Shown: positions 45,392 to 55,464 of the stretch, in pieces
How positions within the stretch are numbered: the first letter of the stretch is position 1
Layout: every line of letters begins with the position of its first letter
NCBI RefSeq assembly: GCF_030151085.1
Contig: NZ_JASLER010000056.1
Coordinates: 62,001-126,000, forward strand
DNA: 64,000 nucleotides
From: Bacteroides sp.
Lineage (GTDB): Bacteria; Bacteroidota; Bacteroidia; Bacteroidales; Bacteroidaceae
Direction of reading: 5' to 3'
Translations under genes and position numbers: made by a program
Notes under the pieces: model-generated
What the model was told of the DNA's origin: nothing
The model's input: only the letters and a program-made list of their open reading frames with translations
Database searches by the model: none

Positions 45392-48300
45392 ATGAAAAAC
45401 ATGCGAAAGAATCTTCTGCTGACCGTTTGCCTACTTACAACGCTCGGCATCCATGCACAAAACTTTACCGTCACCGGGAAAGTGGTGGACAATGAAGGCT
45501 TGGAAGTTATCGGAGCCAACGTGACCATCAAAGGAAGTGCGGGCGTAGGTACCATTACCAACATCGACGGACAATACACTCTGAAAGTGAATAACCCCGC
45601 CAAAGATGTACTTGTCTTCTCTTATATAGGTTACAGGACACAGGAAGTAACCGTGAAAGGACAAAAGCAGATTAACATCACCCTGCAACCGGACAACCTT
45701 GTATTGGATGAAGTAGTAGTGACAGGTTACGGCAGTACCCGACGAGGTGACCTGACCGGTTCCGTAGTCTCCGTAAAAAGTGATGACCTGATGCAGACAC
45801 CCACCTCCAATGTAGCCCAGGCTCTTGCAGGGCGCGTAGCCGGTGTGCAAATCATGCAGAGCGAAGGCGAACCGGGAGCTTCCATCTCCATACGTGTGCG
45901 TGGCGGTATCTCTATTACCCAGAGCAACGAACCGTTGTATGTCATCGACGGCTTTCCCAGTGAAGACGGCATGAACAGCCTCGACCCTGCGGAGATTGAA
46001 TCCATCGACATCTTGAAAGACGCCTCTTCCACCGCCATCTATGGTGCACGTGGTGCCAACGGTGTAGTGGTAATCACTACCAAAAAGGGCAGTAAAGACG
46101 GAAGCAAGACGCAAGTCAGTTTCGACAGTTATATAGGTATAAAGAAGATCGCAAAGAAGTTGCCGGTACTCTCCACCCAAGAGTTTGTATTACTGGACTA
46201 TGAACGCAGCCTGATATTGAAAGGTGAGAGCGGTGTGAAATCCTTCCAGTCAAATTATGGCTCGTTCCTTGACATTGAAGACAATTACGGCAACCGCGAA
46301 GGCATCGACTGGCAAGAGGAAGCTCTAGGACGCGTAACCACCTCGCAAAACTACCGCGTCAACCTGACTGGCGGCGGAAAAGAACTAAAATACGGTCTCT
46401 CTTATAGCTACTTCAAAGACCTGGGAGCCATGCTCTACAGCGGAACCGACAAACACAATGTATCACTGAACGTCAGTCACAACGCCTCCAAACGCTTTCA
46501 GGCAAATGCACGTTTCAGCTATACGCAAATGAATATTTACGGTATGGGAACCTCCGAAGGAAGTACCCGCTTCAACAAGATGGAGCACATCATCCAATAT
46601 CGCCCTACAATAGGAATATATGGTGACGACGAAACTCTGCTGACCGGAAAAGACCCGCTATTGGAAGAAGACACGACCAACCCCATGCAAAGTCCACTTG
46701 TCTCCGCTGCTGAGGAGACCAAAGACAGAGTTCTACGCGTCTTACAGGTAAGCGGCGGTTTCACTTACAAGTTCACCGACCGGTTGAATTTCCGTAACAC
46801 AACAGGTATGCGTTACCAAAGCCAGCGGCAAGATACCTTCTATGGTGAAAACTCCATCAGTGGAAGTCGTTCGAGCATCAACGGCATCATACAATATAAT
46901 GAAGGCGGAAGTTTCCAGACTTCCAACGTATTGACGTATGACTATAAGAATAAGAAGCAGAAACTGAATGTAATGCTCGGTCAGGAATGGGTAGCCAACT
47001 GGTCGCAATATGTACGTTCCGCTGCCAAGAACTTCCCGAACAATGACATCGGTCTGGACGATATGGGCTTGGGAACACCCAGCAGCATACAATCAGGTGT
47101 GAATGATGACGACAAACTCATCTCTTTCTTCGGACGTGCCAACTATAATCTTGGAGAAAAATACCTGCTGACGGCTACAATACGTGCCGACGGCTCCTCC
47201 AAGTTCAGCGACAACAACAAATGGGGTTTCTTCCCCTCCGTGTCGGCAGCCTGGCGAATGGGAGAAGAAAAGTTCATCAAGAAGCTGGAACTATTCTCCG
47301 ACCTGAAGTTGCGCATTGGTTACGGTATGGCGGGAAACAACCGCGTGGCAAGCTATCAATCATTGGACATGCTGGGTTCCGCCACCTATCCAAGCGGAGA
47401 TACTTCGGCACCGGGTTACGCTCCTTCGGCCATTGCCAGCAGAAACTTGAAATGGGAATCGAACACTACCCTCAACATCGGTCTGGACATGGGCTTTCTG
47501 GAACAACGGCTGATTATCTCACCGGAGTTCTACATCAACAAAAGTTCGAACCTGCTGCTGAATTCACGTGTACCCAGTTCATCGGGCTTCACCAACATGC
47601 TGCGCAACATCGGAAAGACAAGGAACGTAGGCGTTGATCTCTCAATCACTTCCATCAACCTGCAAAAGAAAGATTTCAGCTGGACTACCAACTTCAACCT
47701 CTCGCACAACCGGAACAAGGTCGAAGCCCTATCAGGAGAACAGTATTTCCTGGAAGAAGCCAGCTTCGGTTATAACGAAAAGACCCACAAGATTGAAGTG
47801 GGCAAGTCCATCGGTCAGTTCTACGGTTACCGCACCATCGGTCTTTATCAAGTAGAAGATTTCGACTACAATGCTGCCACCAAGACCTATACATTAAAAG
47901 AAGGCTTACCCGTCCCCACCAACCATACCAACGTGCAACCGGGTTCGTGGAAGTTTGCCAATACCGACGGCAACGATGTGATTGACGAGAACGACAAGAC
48001 CATTATCGGCAATGCCATGCCCGATTTCTATGGCGGTCTGAACAATACCTTCAAATACAAGCAATGGGACATGAGCGTATTCTTCAGCTTCAGTTACGGC
48101 GGTGAAGTGATGAACGCCACCAAACTGACCAACACCAAAGCCGGAAAAGCCAACTACAATGTACTGGATTTAGTCAACAGCTCCAAACGCTGGATGACGA
48201 TTGATGAAACGGGACAAGCCATAACCGACCCCGAACAACTCTCTGCGCTCAATGCCGGAAGAACGGTAGCAAGCATCTGGGATATGGAAAGCGGCGATAC

Positions 48301-48571
48301 CTATATTCACTCTTGGGCGATAGAAGATGCCTCTTTCCTGCGGTTGAGCAACATCAGCATCGGTTACTCTTTCCCTAAATTGAAACTGCGCAATACAGGC
48401 ATACAGAATTTGCGCCTCTACGCCACAGGCAGCAATCTTTTTGTCTGGACTCCTTATTCCGGCTTCGACCCGGAAGTATCAACCAAAGGCAGCAGTTTGA
48501 CCCCTGGTGTGGACTTCGGTGCTTATCCCCGCAACCGTTCCTTTGTTTTCGGATTAAATATCACCTTCTAA
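45392..48571 (+). CDS. SusC-like TonB-dependent transporter (PUL 2)
   Basis: Protein of 1059 residues starting MKNMRKNLLL. A frame open to 45185 runs through the previous terminator and was rejected. After the signal peptide comes the regulatory domain VTGKVVDNEGLEVIGANVTIKG. LDEVVVTGYGSTRRG and the plug (PLYVIDGFPSEDGMNSLDP, IDILKDASSTAIYGARGANG) follow, and the barrel ends FVFGLNITF. It imports lyase-generated oligosaccharides. susD follows after 13 bases. Confidence 0.96.
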   Translation: MKNMRKNLLLTVCLLTTLGIHAQNFTVTGKVVDNEGLEVIGANVTIKGSAGVGTITNIDGQYTLKVNNPAKDVLVFSYIGYRTQEVTVKGQKQINITLQPDNLVLDEVVVTGYGSTRRGDLTGSVVSVKSDDLMQTPTSNVAQALAGRVAGVQIMQSEGEPGASISIRVRGGISITQSNEPLYVIDGFPSEDGMNSLDPAEIESIDILKDASSTAIYGARGANGVVVITTKKGSKDGSKTQVSFDSYIGIKKIAKKLPVLSTQEFVLLDYERSLILKGESGVKSFQSNYGSFLDIEDNYGNREGIDWQEEALGRVTTSQNYRVNLTGGGKELKYGLSYSYFKDLGAMLYSGTDKHNVSLNVSHNASKRFQANARFSYTQMNIYGMGTSEGSTRFNKMEHIIQYRPTIGIYGDDETLLTGKDPLLEEDTTNPMQSPLVSAAEETKDRVLRVLQVSGGFTYKFTDRLNFRNTTGMRYQSQRQDTFYGENSISGSRSSINGIIQYNEGGSFQTSNVLTYDYKNKKQKLNVMLGQEWVANWSQYVRSAAKNFPNNDIGLDDMGLGTPSSIQSGVNDDDKLISFFGRANYNLGEKYLLTATIRADGSSKFSDNNKWGFFPSVSAAWRMGEEKFIKKLELFSDLKLRIGYGMAGNNRVASYQSLDMLGSATYPSGDTSAPGYAPSAIASRNLKWESNTTLNIGLDMGFLEQRLIISPEFYINKSSNLLLNSRVPSSSGFTNMLRNIGKTRNVGVDLSITSINLQKKDFSWTTNFNLSHNRNKVEALSGEQYFLEEASFGYNEKTHKIEVGKSIGQFYGYRTIGLYQVEDFDYNAATKTYTLKEGLPVPTNHTNVQPGSWKFANTDGNDVIDENDKTIIGNAMPDFYGGLNNTFKYKQWDMSVFFSFSYGGEVMNATKLTNTKAGKANYNVLDLVNSSKRWMTIDETGQAITDPEQLSALNAGRTVASIWDMESGDTYIHSWAIEDASFLRLSNISIGYSFPKLKLRNTGIQNLRLYATGSNLFVWTPYSGFDPEVSTKGSSLTPGVDFGAYPRNRSFVFGLNITF

Positions 48572-48584
48572 AAAACACATAATC

Positions 48585-50252
48585 ATGAAACTGAGAATAC
48601 TATATTTCCTGACGATAGCAGCACTGCTCACTTCCTGCGAAGATACACTGACGGAAAACCCCGACTCCTACTACCAACGGAAAGACTTTTTTGTGAACAC
48701 ATCCAATGCCCAACTCGCCGTAACGGGCATATACAACGTACTGCCTACCATCTATGGCGACAAAGACGGCATGGCGATACCCTGCTCGGACGACACTTAT
48801 TTCGTTTCAGGACTGGAGACTGACAATACCCGCCGAGGAGTTACGCGTTACGACTTGAAACCATCCAACACTTGGATAGAAACAGTATGGAAGGGAAAGT
48901 ACGAAGGTCTGAACCGAGCCAACTATACCATCAGCGGCATCGAGGGAATGGAAGATTATCCAAACAGCGACGAGTTAAAGAAGATTGCCGCCGAAGCCCG
49001 GTTCCTGCGTGCACAAGCTGCTTTCGACCTGGCACGCTACTGGGGAGACGTGCCTTTCAAAACGACTTACTCCGATAGCTACGAGGACGCTTATCTGCCG
49101 CGTACTGACCGGGAAGTCATCTACGATCAGGTAATCCAAGACCTGAACTTCGCCAAAGAGTATCTTCCCTGGGCAGACGCTTCCTCCTCTCCCGAACGCG
49201 CCACGCAAGGGGCGGCACGGGCATTGCTGATGCGCGTATTGCTGACACGGGCAGGTTATGCGTTGCAGATGGACGGAAAGATAACCCGCCCTGGCGAATC
49301 AGTTCGGAAGAGTTACTTTGAAGCGGTAATCGACGAATGGGAAGCGTTTCAGAAGAATGGTTACCATCAATTCTATACAGGCGGCTACGACGGACTGTTC
49401 AAAGGTTTCTCGGCAGGCACGCTCAACAGTGAGGAGAGTTTGTTCGAGGTTGCTTTCCTCGCTTCCATCAACAAAGGATATTGGGGTACTTATATCGGTC
49501 CGAATGTAACAGCACCGGACATTTCTCCCGCCGAAGCCGACAAATTTATGGGACGTGCCAACGGAACGTTCCGTGCGGTTCCCGAATGGAAAGGCTTCTT
49601 TGAAGAAACGGATGTGCGTAGGGACATCATGATATGTACCTATAAATATGACTGGGACTCAAAACTCTACAATCATAAAAAGGTGGAACAAAAGAATGTC
49701 CGCAACTGGTACCCCGGCAAGTGGCGCCGCGACTGGATGCCCGTCGGTTACGAAGACCCCAACCAGACTGATGTCAACTTCTGCATGTTGCGCTATGCCG
49801 ACGTAGTGCTGATGGCGGCGGAAGCTTATAACGAAACCGGCAACACTCCTGAAGCATGGAGCCTCCTCAACAGCGTGCGCAAGCGTGCCGGAGCAACGGA
49901 AATCACCGCCAACAACTATACCTCCTTGCTGAAAGCACCGAAAGTATATAACCTCAACTTTATAGAGGATGCGGACGAAGCCGGAAGATTCCGCACCGCC
50001 CTCTACTGGGAACGTGGCTTCGAGTTAGCTTTCGAGGGACAGCGCAAGTACGACCTTATCCGTTGGGGAATACTTAAAGAGGCGCTCACGCTTTTCTGTA
50101 CAAAGGTCAACAGTGCCATAAACGGCCCGTCAGGGATATACTATGCCGCGGGATATAACTTCCAAAAAGGGAAGCACGAATTGCTGCCCATACCGGAGGA
50201 TGAATTACAAATCAACTACAAGCTGGAGAACAAGAACAATCCGGGTTACTGA
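48585..50252 (+). CDS. SusD-like glycan-binding lipoprotein (PUL 2)
   Basis: Protein of 555 residues with lipoprotein signal MKLRILYFLTIAALLTSC (Cys18). SusD/RagB features are EDTLTENPDSYYQRKDFF, AAEARFLRAQAAFDLARYWGDVPFKT, MLRYADVVLMAAEAYNE and the C-terminal YWERGFELAFEGQRKYDLIRWG. It caps the SusC partner on the cell surface. The sulfatase gene follows after 55 bases and is probably co-transcribed. Confidence 0.95.
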   Translation: MKLRILYFLTIAALLTSCEDTLTENPDSYYQRKDFFVNTSNAQLAVTGIYNVLPTIYGDKDGMAIPCSDDTYFVSGLETDNTRRGVTRYDLKPSNTWIETVWKGKYEGLNRANYTISGIEGMEDYPNSDELKKIAAEARFLRAQAAFDLARYWGDVPFKTTYSDSYEDAYLPRTDREVIYDQVIQDLNFAKEYLPWADASSSPERATQGAARALLMRVLLTRAGYALQMDGKITRPGESVRKSYFEAVIDEWEAFQKNGYHQFYTGGYDGLFKGFSAGTLNSEESLFEVAFLASINKGYWGTYIGPNVTAPDISPAEADKFMGRANGTFRAVPEWKGFFEETDVRRDIMICTYKYDWDSKLYNHKKVEQKNVRNWYPGKWRRDWMPVGYEDPNQTDVNFCMLRYADVVLMAAEAYNETGNTPEAWSLLNSVRKRAGATEITANNYTSLLKAPKVYNLNFIEDADEAGRFRTALYWERGFELAFEGQRKYDLIRWGILKEALTLFCTKVNSAINGPSGIYYAAGYNFQKGKHELLPIPEDELQINYKLENKNNPGY

Positions 50253-50307
50253 TAACTTTCCGGATGACTGATAACTTCATTTCTTCTTTACTATTGAATA
50301 AAACAAT

Positions 50308-51690
50308 ATGCCGAATATGAAACATGTAAAATCAACCTTACTCTTTGGCGCCGTCCTTCCGGCTGCCATGTTCGCCCAAGAACGTCCGAACATTATCTAT
50401 ATCATGACCGACCAACAAAGCGCCACCGCCATGAGCTGCGCCGGAAATGCCGATGTACATACCCCGAACATAGATCGTCTGGCAGCCCACGGTGTCCGGT
50501 TCGAGAACGCTTACTGCGCCATGCCCCTGAGCGGACCTTCCCGTGCAGCCATGTTCACCGGACACACGCCCGGCGAAGTAGGTCTGTTGAAGAACGGTAC
50601 CCCTATGCCCGACTCCTTGCGTACACGTACACTGGGTACACTTGTAGAGCAAGCGGGCTATACCACCGCTTACGCCGGAAAATGGCACGTGCATACCAAC
50701 TCTCTGCCCGGCAAACAAGCTTTCGGTTTCGAGAACCTGCACCCGCACAACGACTTCGGACTTGCCGATGCTGCCGTCCGGTTCCTGCGCCGCAAGCACG
50801 ACAAGCCTTTCTTCTTAGTCGCCTCCTTCGACAATCCGCATAACATCTGCGAATATGCCCGTCGGCAGGAATTGCCATACGCCACTATTGAAGAGCCGGC
50901 GCTGGAAGAATGTCCCAACCTGCCCGACAACTTCTCTGTAGCCCCTTACGATGCCGATGTATTGGCTTACGAAAGAAGCCTGAGCTACCGCATCTACCCC
51001 ACACAAAACTATACCCCCGATGACTGGCGCCGCTACCGCAACGCCTACTACCGCCTTGTGGAAACCGTTGACCGCGAAATCGGCAAGATTGTAGATGAAC
51101 TCGACCGCCAGAATCTCTGGAAAAACACCGTTATTATCTTCACCTCCGACCACGGCGACGGCTCCGGTGCCCACCAATGGAACCAAAAGACGGTGCTCTA
51201 CGAAGAGGTAGCCCATATTCCTTTCATCGTTTGCCTGCCCCGGAGCAAGCATGCGGGTAAAGTATTGCCCCAACTCATCAACAATGGCGTAGACCTTCTG
51301 CCAAGTATCTGCGACTGGGCAGGTGCCAATGTCCCCGCCGATTGTCAGGGTATCAGCTTCCGCCCGATAGCAGAAAGCAGCGACACACAAAAAGAGCACC
51401 AGCCCTACGTAGTCACCGAAACCCTTTTCGCCCAGACAGGCGGCACACATGGATGGCTCGTCCGCACGCCCCATTATAAATATGTGTTGTACGAAACAGG
51501 CAAGAACCGTGAAATGCTTTATGATATGCAAAACGACCGTGGAGAAATGCGTAACCTTGCCATCGAACACCGATACCAAGAAATCGTGAACCGGCATCGC
51601 GCCCTACTTTTGGAATGGATGAAAAAGCATCCCACTCCCGGAAAGAACTCCCCTACACGGTTCATTCCCAAGCAAAAGGTTGGATTCTGA
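50308..51690 (+). CDS. Family S1 sulfatase, serine type (PUL 2, second copy)
   Basis: Secreted sulfatase of 460 residues, signal peptide to about MFAQ. The modification motif is S-G-P-S-R with Ser75, the same position as in its paralogue at 43732. IFTSDHGDGSGAHQWNQK carries metal ligands. The two copies agree along most of their length but differ in substrate-loop regions, so they may act on different sulfate positions or chain lengths (inference). It lies in the susCD operon ahead of the lyases. Like the others it depends on a maturase not encoded here. Confidence 0.93.
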   Translation: MPNMKHVKSTLLFGAVLPAAMFAQERPNIIYIMTDQQSATAMSCAGNADVHTPNIDRLAAHGVRFENAYCAMPLSGPSRAAMFTGHTPGEVGLLKNGTPMPDSLRTRTLGTLVEQAGYTTAYAGKWHVHTNSLPGKQAFGFENLHPHNDFGLADAAVRFLRRKHDKPFFLVASFDNPHNICEYARRQELPYATIEEPALEECPNLPDNFSVAPYDADVLAYERSLSYRIYPTQNYTPDDWRRYRNAYYRLVETVDREIGKIVDELDRQNLWKNTVIIFTSDHGDGSGAHQWNQKTVLYEEVAHIPFIVCLPRSKHAGKVLPQLINNGVDLLPSICDWAGANVPADCQGISFRPIAESSDTQKEHQPYVVTETLFAQTGGTHGWLVRTPHYKYVLYETGKNREMLYDMQNDRGEMRNLAIEHRYQEIVNRHRALLLEWMKKHPTPGKNSPTRFIPKQKVGF

Positions 51691-51786
51691 ACATTTTCTA
51701 AACCGTTTAGGACATAAGTTAAAGCCAATTCATCAACATTGAAGAAAGGAAAAACAATAAAGAACCCCTCTCTGCGGCAAATCCCA

Positions 51787-51794
51787 TAGTTTTG
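51787..51794 (+). promoter_or_regulatory. -7 box before the first PUL 2 lyase
   Basis: TAGTTTTG followed by C fits TAnnTTTG, 28 bases upstream of the ATG at 51822. It suggests an internal promoter for the lyase and the pilus-like cassette behind it. Confidence 0.45.
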
Positions 51795-51821
51795 CCAACA
51801 GAGAACTTTGAAACAAATATT

Positions 51822-54449
51822 ATGAAGCGAATCTTATTTTTTACAGCACTGACTTTTTTGTCTGCCATCGGCACACAAATGTCGGCACAGAATCCGGCCA
51901 CCATTAAGTTGACCGATGTAACACTGATGCACGAGATGCGTGCCACTCCTTCTCCACTGGACAAGGCCGTGGTCAGTGACCGTGCTGTTTCTTTCCAATG
52001 GTCCCTCCCGACCGAACTCAACCTTGTAGAAACCGGATTCGACGGCATGGAAAGCAAAGCAGCCAAGAAGATAGATAAAGACAAACTGCGTTACCAACTA
52101 CGTTACTCGCAGGACCCTACTTTCAAGAAAGGCACCGTGCAGGTGGAAACCCGCTGGCCCTTCTACAATCCCGAAAAGGATCTGGCTCCCGGCACTTGGC
52201 ACTGGCAGTACGCCTATGTCATCAATGGTAAGACAGAATGGAAAAACATCCAGCAGTTCACCGTAGAAGCCAACCCGAATAAATTCTGCCCGCCATCTTT
52301 AAAAGAGGTACTCGGCAAATTACCGAAGAGCCATCCACGCGTTTTCTTTGATAAGAGTGACTGGGACAGTTTCATCACCCGCAACGTCTCAAGCCCCGAC
52401 CGCAAGACTTACATCGAGCGCGCCAACAAAACGCTGAGAACCCCGATGAAGTCCGTCAACGACATCAATACCAAACTGGCCGACAAACTGGACAGCGAAA
52501 TGAAGCGCAACGCCATGCTCACCCGTGAGAGCCGCCGCATCATTGATGCCGAAGAAGCCAATGCAGACGCTTTGATTCATGCCTACCTGCTCACCAAAGA
52601 CCGCCGTTATGCCGACGAAGCCATCAAGCGTATCAAGGAAATGGCAACCTGGGGAGACAACAAGAATGTAGTGGGTGACTTCAATGACGCCACGCTGCTT
52701 TCACTCAGTTCCCTCGGCTACGACTGCCTATACGACCTGCTGGACGACGCAACCCGCAAACAACTGCTGGCAAATATTCAAAAGTTCGCCGGCAAGATGT
52801 ACCAAAGCTACAACAATCATCTGGAGAACCATATTGCCGACAATCACGTATGGCAGATGACCTTACGCATTCTCACCATGGCAGCGTTCACCGCATACGG
52901 CGACGTGCCCGAAGCGGATACTTGGGTGGATTACTGCTACAATGTATGGCTGGCACGCTTCCCCGGACTGAACAAGGACGGTGCGTGGCACAACGGAGAC
53001 TCCTACTTCCAAGTCAACTTCCGTACATTGATTGAAGTGCCCTACTTCTATAGCCGTATCAGTGGTTTCGATTTCTTCTCCGATCCGTGGTATCAAGGCA
53101 ATGCCATGTACGTCATTTACCAGCAACCGCCTTTCTCCAAATCGGCAGGCAACGGCAGCGCACACCAAGAGAAACTATCTCCGCACGGAGTAAGAGTAGG
53201 TTATGCCGATGCAGTGGCACGCCTGACCGGAAACACATACGTGGCAGACTACGTGCGCCGCATTCAAGTAAAGAAACCCAAGATTCTGATGGAGGGCAAC
53301 ATCGGTAAAGCAGGTGGTCTCGCTTGGTTCCGCCTGCAATGCGACAAGCCGTTGCCCGAGGGTCCCGGACTTTCCGACCTGCCTATGGGACATGTCTTCC
53401 CGTCAAGCGGTCTGGCCTCCTTCTCTACCCATCTGGACAACACCGGACGCAGTGCCATGGTCAGTTTCCGCAGCAGTCCTTACGGCGGCACATCCCATGC
53501 ACTTGCCAATCAGAATGCCTTTAATACTTTCTGGGCAGGACAATCCATCTTCTACAGCAGCGGCCATCACACGGCGTTTGTAGATAAGCACGCCGTCACC
53601 TGCCACAGAGGCACCCGCGCACACAACACCATCTTGGTGAACGGCATGGGACAGCGCATAGGCACCGAAGGCTACGGCTGGATTCCCCGCCATTACGTAG
53701 GCAAGAAGATAGGCTACGTGGTAGGTGACGCTTCCAACGCTTACGGCAAGGTCATCTCCGAGCTTTGGCTGAAACGAGGCAAGCAGGCAGGCGTGGAATT
53801 TACTCCGGAGAATGGATGGGATGAAGTAGGATTGAAGACCTTCCGCCGCCATATAGTGGAATTAGGCAAAACAGGTCTCACTTTTATCTACGACGAACTG
53901 GAAGCCGCCCAACCCGTGACATGGAACTACCTGCTGCATACAGTGACCAACCCGATGAGTGTGGACCAAACGAACAAGAACTATGTACATATAGAAGGTA
54001 CCAGCAAGAGCGGCGTGTCCGATGCTTTCCTTTTTGCCACCGGTGAACTGAAAACGGACACCACCAGTCAGTTCTTGGTGCCTGCCGTCAACTGGCTGAA
54101 GGCAGATGCCAACGGCAAGTTCGAAGCTTATCCCAACCACTGGCATTTCACCGCCTCTTCGGACAAGCAGCAGGTATATCGCTTTGCTACTATCATCAGT
54201 ACGCATGCCAAGCCGAAGGATGCGACACAGAAGTTTCCCGCACCGCAAATGCTGAAAGACGGTAGTATCAAGATAGGGTCTTGGATTATCCAGGTGAATC
54301 TTTCCGCCGAGGGTGTTCCGTCGTTCAGTGTTCGCAGTACCCGTCAGGGCGATGACGTGAGCATTGATTACAAAGGAGAAGAAACCATTGTACGCGAAGA
54401 TGGCTACGAAACGTCTCTGACAGATAAAGTTCCCGAACTGGAAATCTAA
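51822..54449 (+). CDS. Heparinase II/III-like polysaccharide lyase (DUF4962 type, first copy)
   Basis: Secreted lyase of 875 residues starting MKRILFFTALTFLSAIG; the open frame extends to a TTG at 51792. The N-terminal DUF4962-type region contains WPFYNPEKDLAPGTWHWQYAYV and SHPRVFF. The alpha-toroid has ENHIADNHVWQ (near 335-345) and GAWHNGDSYFQ (near 390), and the beta-sheet domain has RGTRAHNTILVNG (His near 600). These positions match the Asn, Tyr and His used by heparinase II/III-type lyases. The architecture resembles PL35-like glycosaminoglycan lyases, an assignment from memory. It is paralogous to the gene at 59042. It would cut uronic-acid glycans by beta-elimination. Confidence 0.87.
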   Translation: MKRILFFTALTFLSAIGTQMSAQNPATIKLTDVTLMHEMRATPSPLDKAVVSDRAVSFQWSLPTELNLVETGFDGMESKAAKKIDKDKLRYQLRYSQDPTFKKGTVQVETRWPFYNPEKDLAPGTWHWQYAYVINGKTEWKNIQQFTVEANPNKFCPPSLKEVLGKLPKSHPRVFFDKSDWDSFITRNVSSPDRKTYIERANKTLRTPMKSVNDINTKLADKLDSEMKRNAMLTRESRRIIDAEEANADALIHAYLLTKDRRYADEAIKRIKEMATWGDNKNVVGDFNDATLLSLSSLGYDCLYDLLDDATRKQLLANIQKFAGKMYQSYNNHLENHIADNHVWQMTLRILTMAAFTAYGDVPEADTWVDYCYNVWLARFPGLNKDGAWHNGDSYFQVNFRTLIEVPYFYSRISGFDFFSDPWYQGNAMYVIYQQPPFSKSAGNGSAHQEKLSPHGVRVGYADAVARLTGNTYVADYVRRIQVKKPKILMEGNIGKAGGLAWFRLQCDKPLPEGPGLSDLPMGHVFPSSGLASFSTHLDNTGRSAMVSFRSSPYGGTSHALANQNAFNTFWAGQSIFYSSGHHTAFVDKHAVTCHRGTRAHNTILVNGMGQRIGTEGYGWIPRHYVGKKIGYVVGDASNAYGKVISELWLKRGKQAGVEFTPENGWDEVGLKTFRRHIVELGKTGLTFIYDELEAAQPVTWNYLLHTVTNPMSVDQTNKNYVHIEGTSKSGVSDAFLFATGELKTDTTSQFLVPAVNWLKADANGKFEAYPNHWHFTASSDKQQVYRFATIISTHAKPKDATQKFPAPQMLKDGSIKIGSWIIQVNLSAEGVPSFSVRSTRQGDDVSIDYKGEETIVREDGYETSLTDKVPELEI

Positions 54450-54464
54450 TAAATGAGAAGAGAG

Positions 54465-55451
54465 ATGAAACTGAAGACTAACCTACTACGAAGCCTGATT
54501 GTGGCGCTATGCTTGGTAATGGCTACCGCTGCCTGCTCGCAAGAAGCGGAAACGAAGAAGCCGAAGATGAAAAGCTCCGCCACCGCCAAAGAGACAGTGT
54601 ACAAACCGTTGAAAGAGACGGAGAAAGTAGCTGTGGCGAAACCGGCTGCAAAGAAAGCGAAACCGGATGCAAAGAAAGCAAAGGGCACTGTTCAAAAGAA
54701 GAGTGCCGCTAAGCAGAAACAAAATGCTTCTCAAAAGAAAGACGTCAAGAAGAAAGACGTTAAGAAGAAAGGTGCTCAAAAGAAGAACGCTAAGAAGAAA
54801 GGCGCTCAAAAGAAAGAGACAGCAACGAAAGACGCAGCAAAGAAAGACACTCCGAAGAAAGCAAAAGCTGATTCGAAGAGAACAAGGACCGATTCGAAGA
54901 ATACGAAGCCCAAGGCTAAAGCGAAGCCCAAAGCCAAGTCTAAGTCCAAGTCCGAAGCCCCAAGCAGCCGTTACATTGCCTTGAAAACCAATGTTCCTTT
55001 CTTGGCAGTAGCCGTGCAGAACCTTGCGCTCGAAGTCGAACTACACGAGCGCATATCCCTTGACCTGCCCGTAATGTGGAGCATCGGCGACATTGAACGC
55101 GAGCACGGCTTGCGCACTTTCGCCTTGCAACCCGAAGGTCGTTGGTGGTTGAAGTCCGTAGGCACGGGACACTTCTTCGGTCTGCATGCCCATGTAGCCT
55201 GGTTCAACTTGAAGTGGGAGGAGAACCGTTATCAGACGGGCAAGCGTCCCCTGCTCGGTGCAGGCATCAGTTACGGCTACAAGCTGCCGTTGTCCGCCCA
55301 TTGGGGAGCCGAGTTCAACATCGGTGCAGGCTATGCCAACATGAAGTACGACACATTTTATAATATAGAGAACGGTGCCCAACTGGACACTCGTGTCCGC
55401 CACTACTGGGGCATCACCCGTGCAGGCATCTCATTGGTTTACCGTTTCTAA
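54465..55451 (+). CDS. Lys-rich DUF3575 lipoprotein
   Basis: Protein of 328 residues starting MKLKTNLL; an in-frame ATG four codons earlier is possible. A lipoprotein signal ends at ATAAC. Next comes a region of about 120 residues made almost only of Lys, Ala, Thr and Ser, with repeats such as KKDVKKKDVKKKGAQKKNAK, resembling histone H1 or AlgP tails. The C-terminal part (from SSRYIALKTNVPFLAVAVQN) is a DUF3575 domain, probably a small outer-membrane beta-structure ending SLVYRF. DUF3575 genes commonly precede Mfa/Fim-type pilus genes in Bacteroidales, as here. The basic linker on the cell surface could bind polyanionic glycans (inference). Confidence 0.82.
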   Translation: MKLKTNLLRSLIVALCLVMATAACSQEAETKKPKMKSSATAKETVYKPLKETEKVAVAKPAAKKAKPDAKKAKGTVQKKSAAKQKQNASQKKDVKKKDVKKKGAQKKNAKKKGAQKKETATKDAAKKDTPKKAKADSKRTRTDSKNTKPKAKAKPKAKSKSKSEAPSSRYIALKTNVPFLAVAVQNLALEVELHERISLDLPVMWSIGDIEREHGLRTFALQPEGRWWLKSVGTGHFFGLHAHVAWFNLKWEENRYQTGKRPLLGAGISYGYKLPLSAHWGAEFNIGAGYANMKYDTFYNIENGAQLDTRVRHYWGITRAGISLVYRF

Positions 55452-55464
55452 ATACCCGGAAGTT

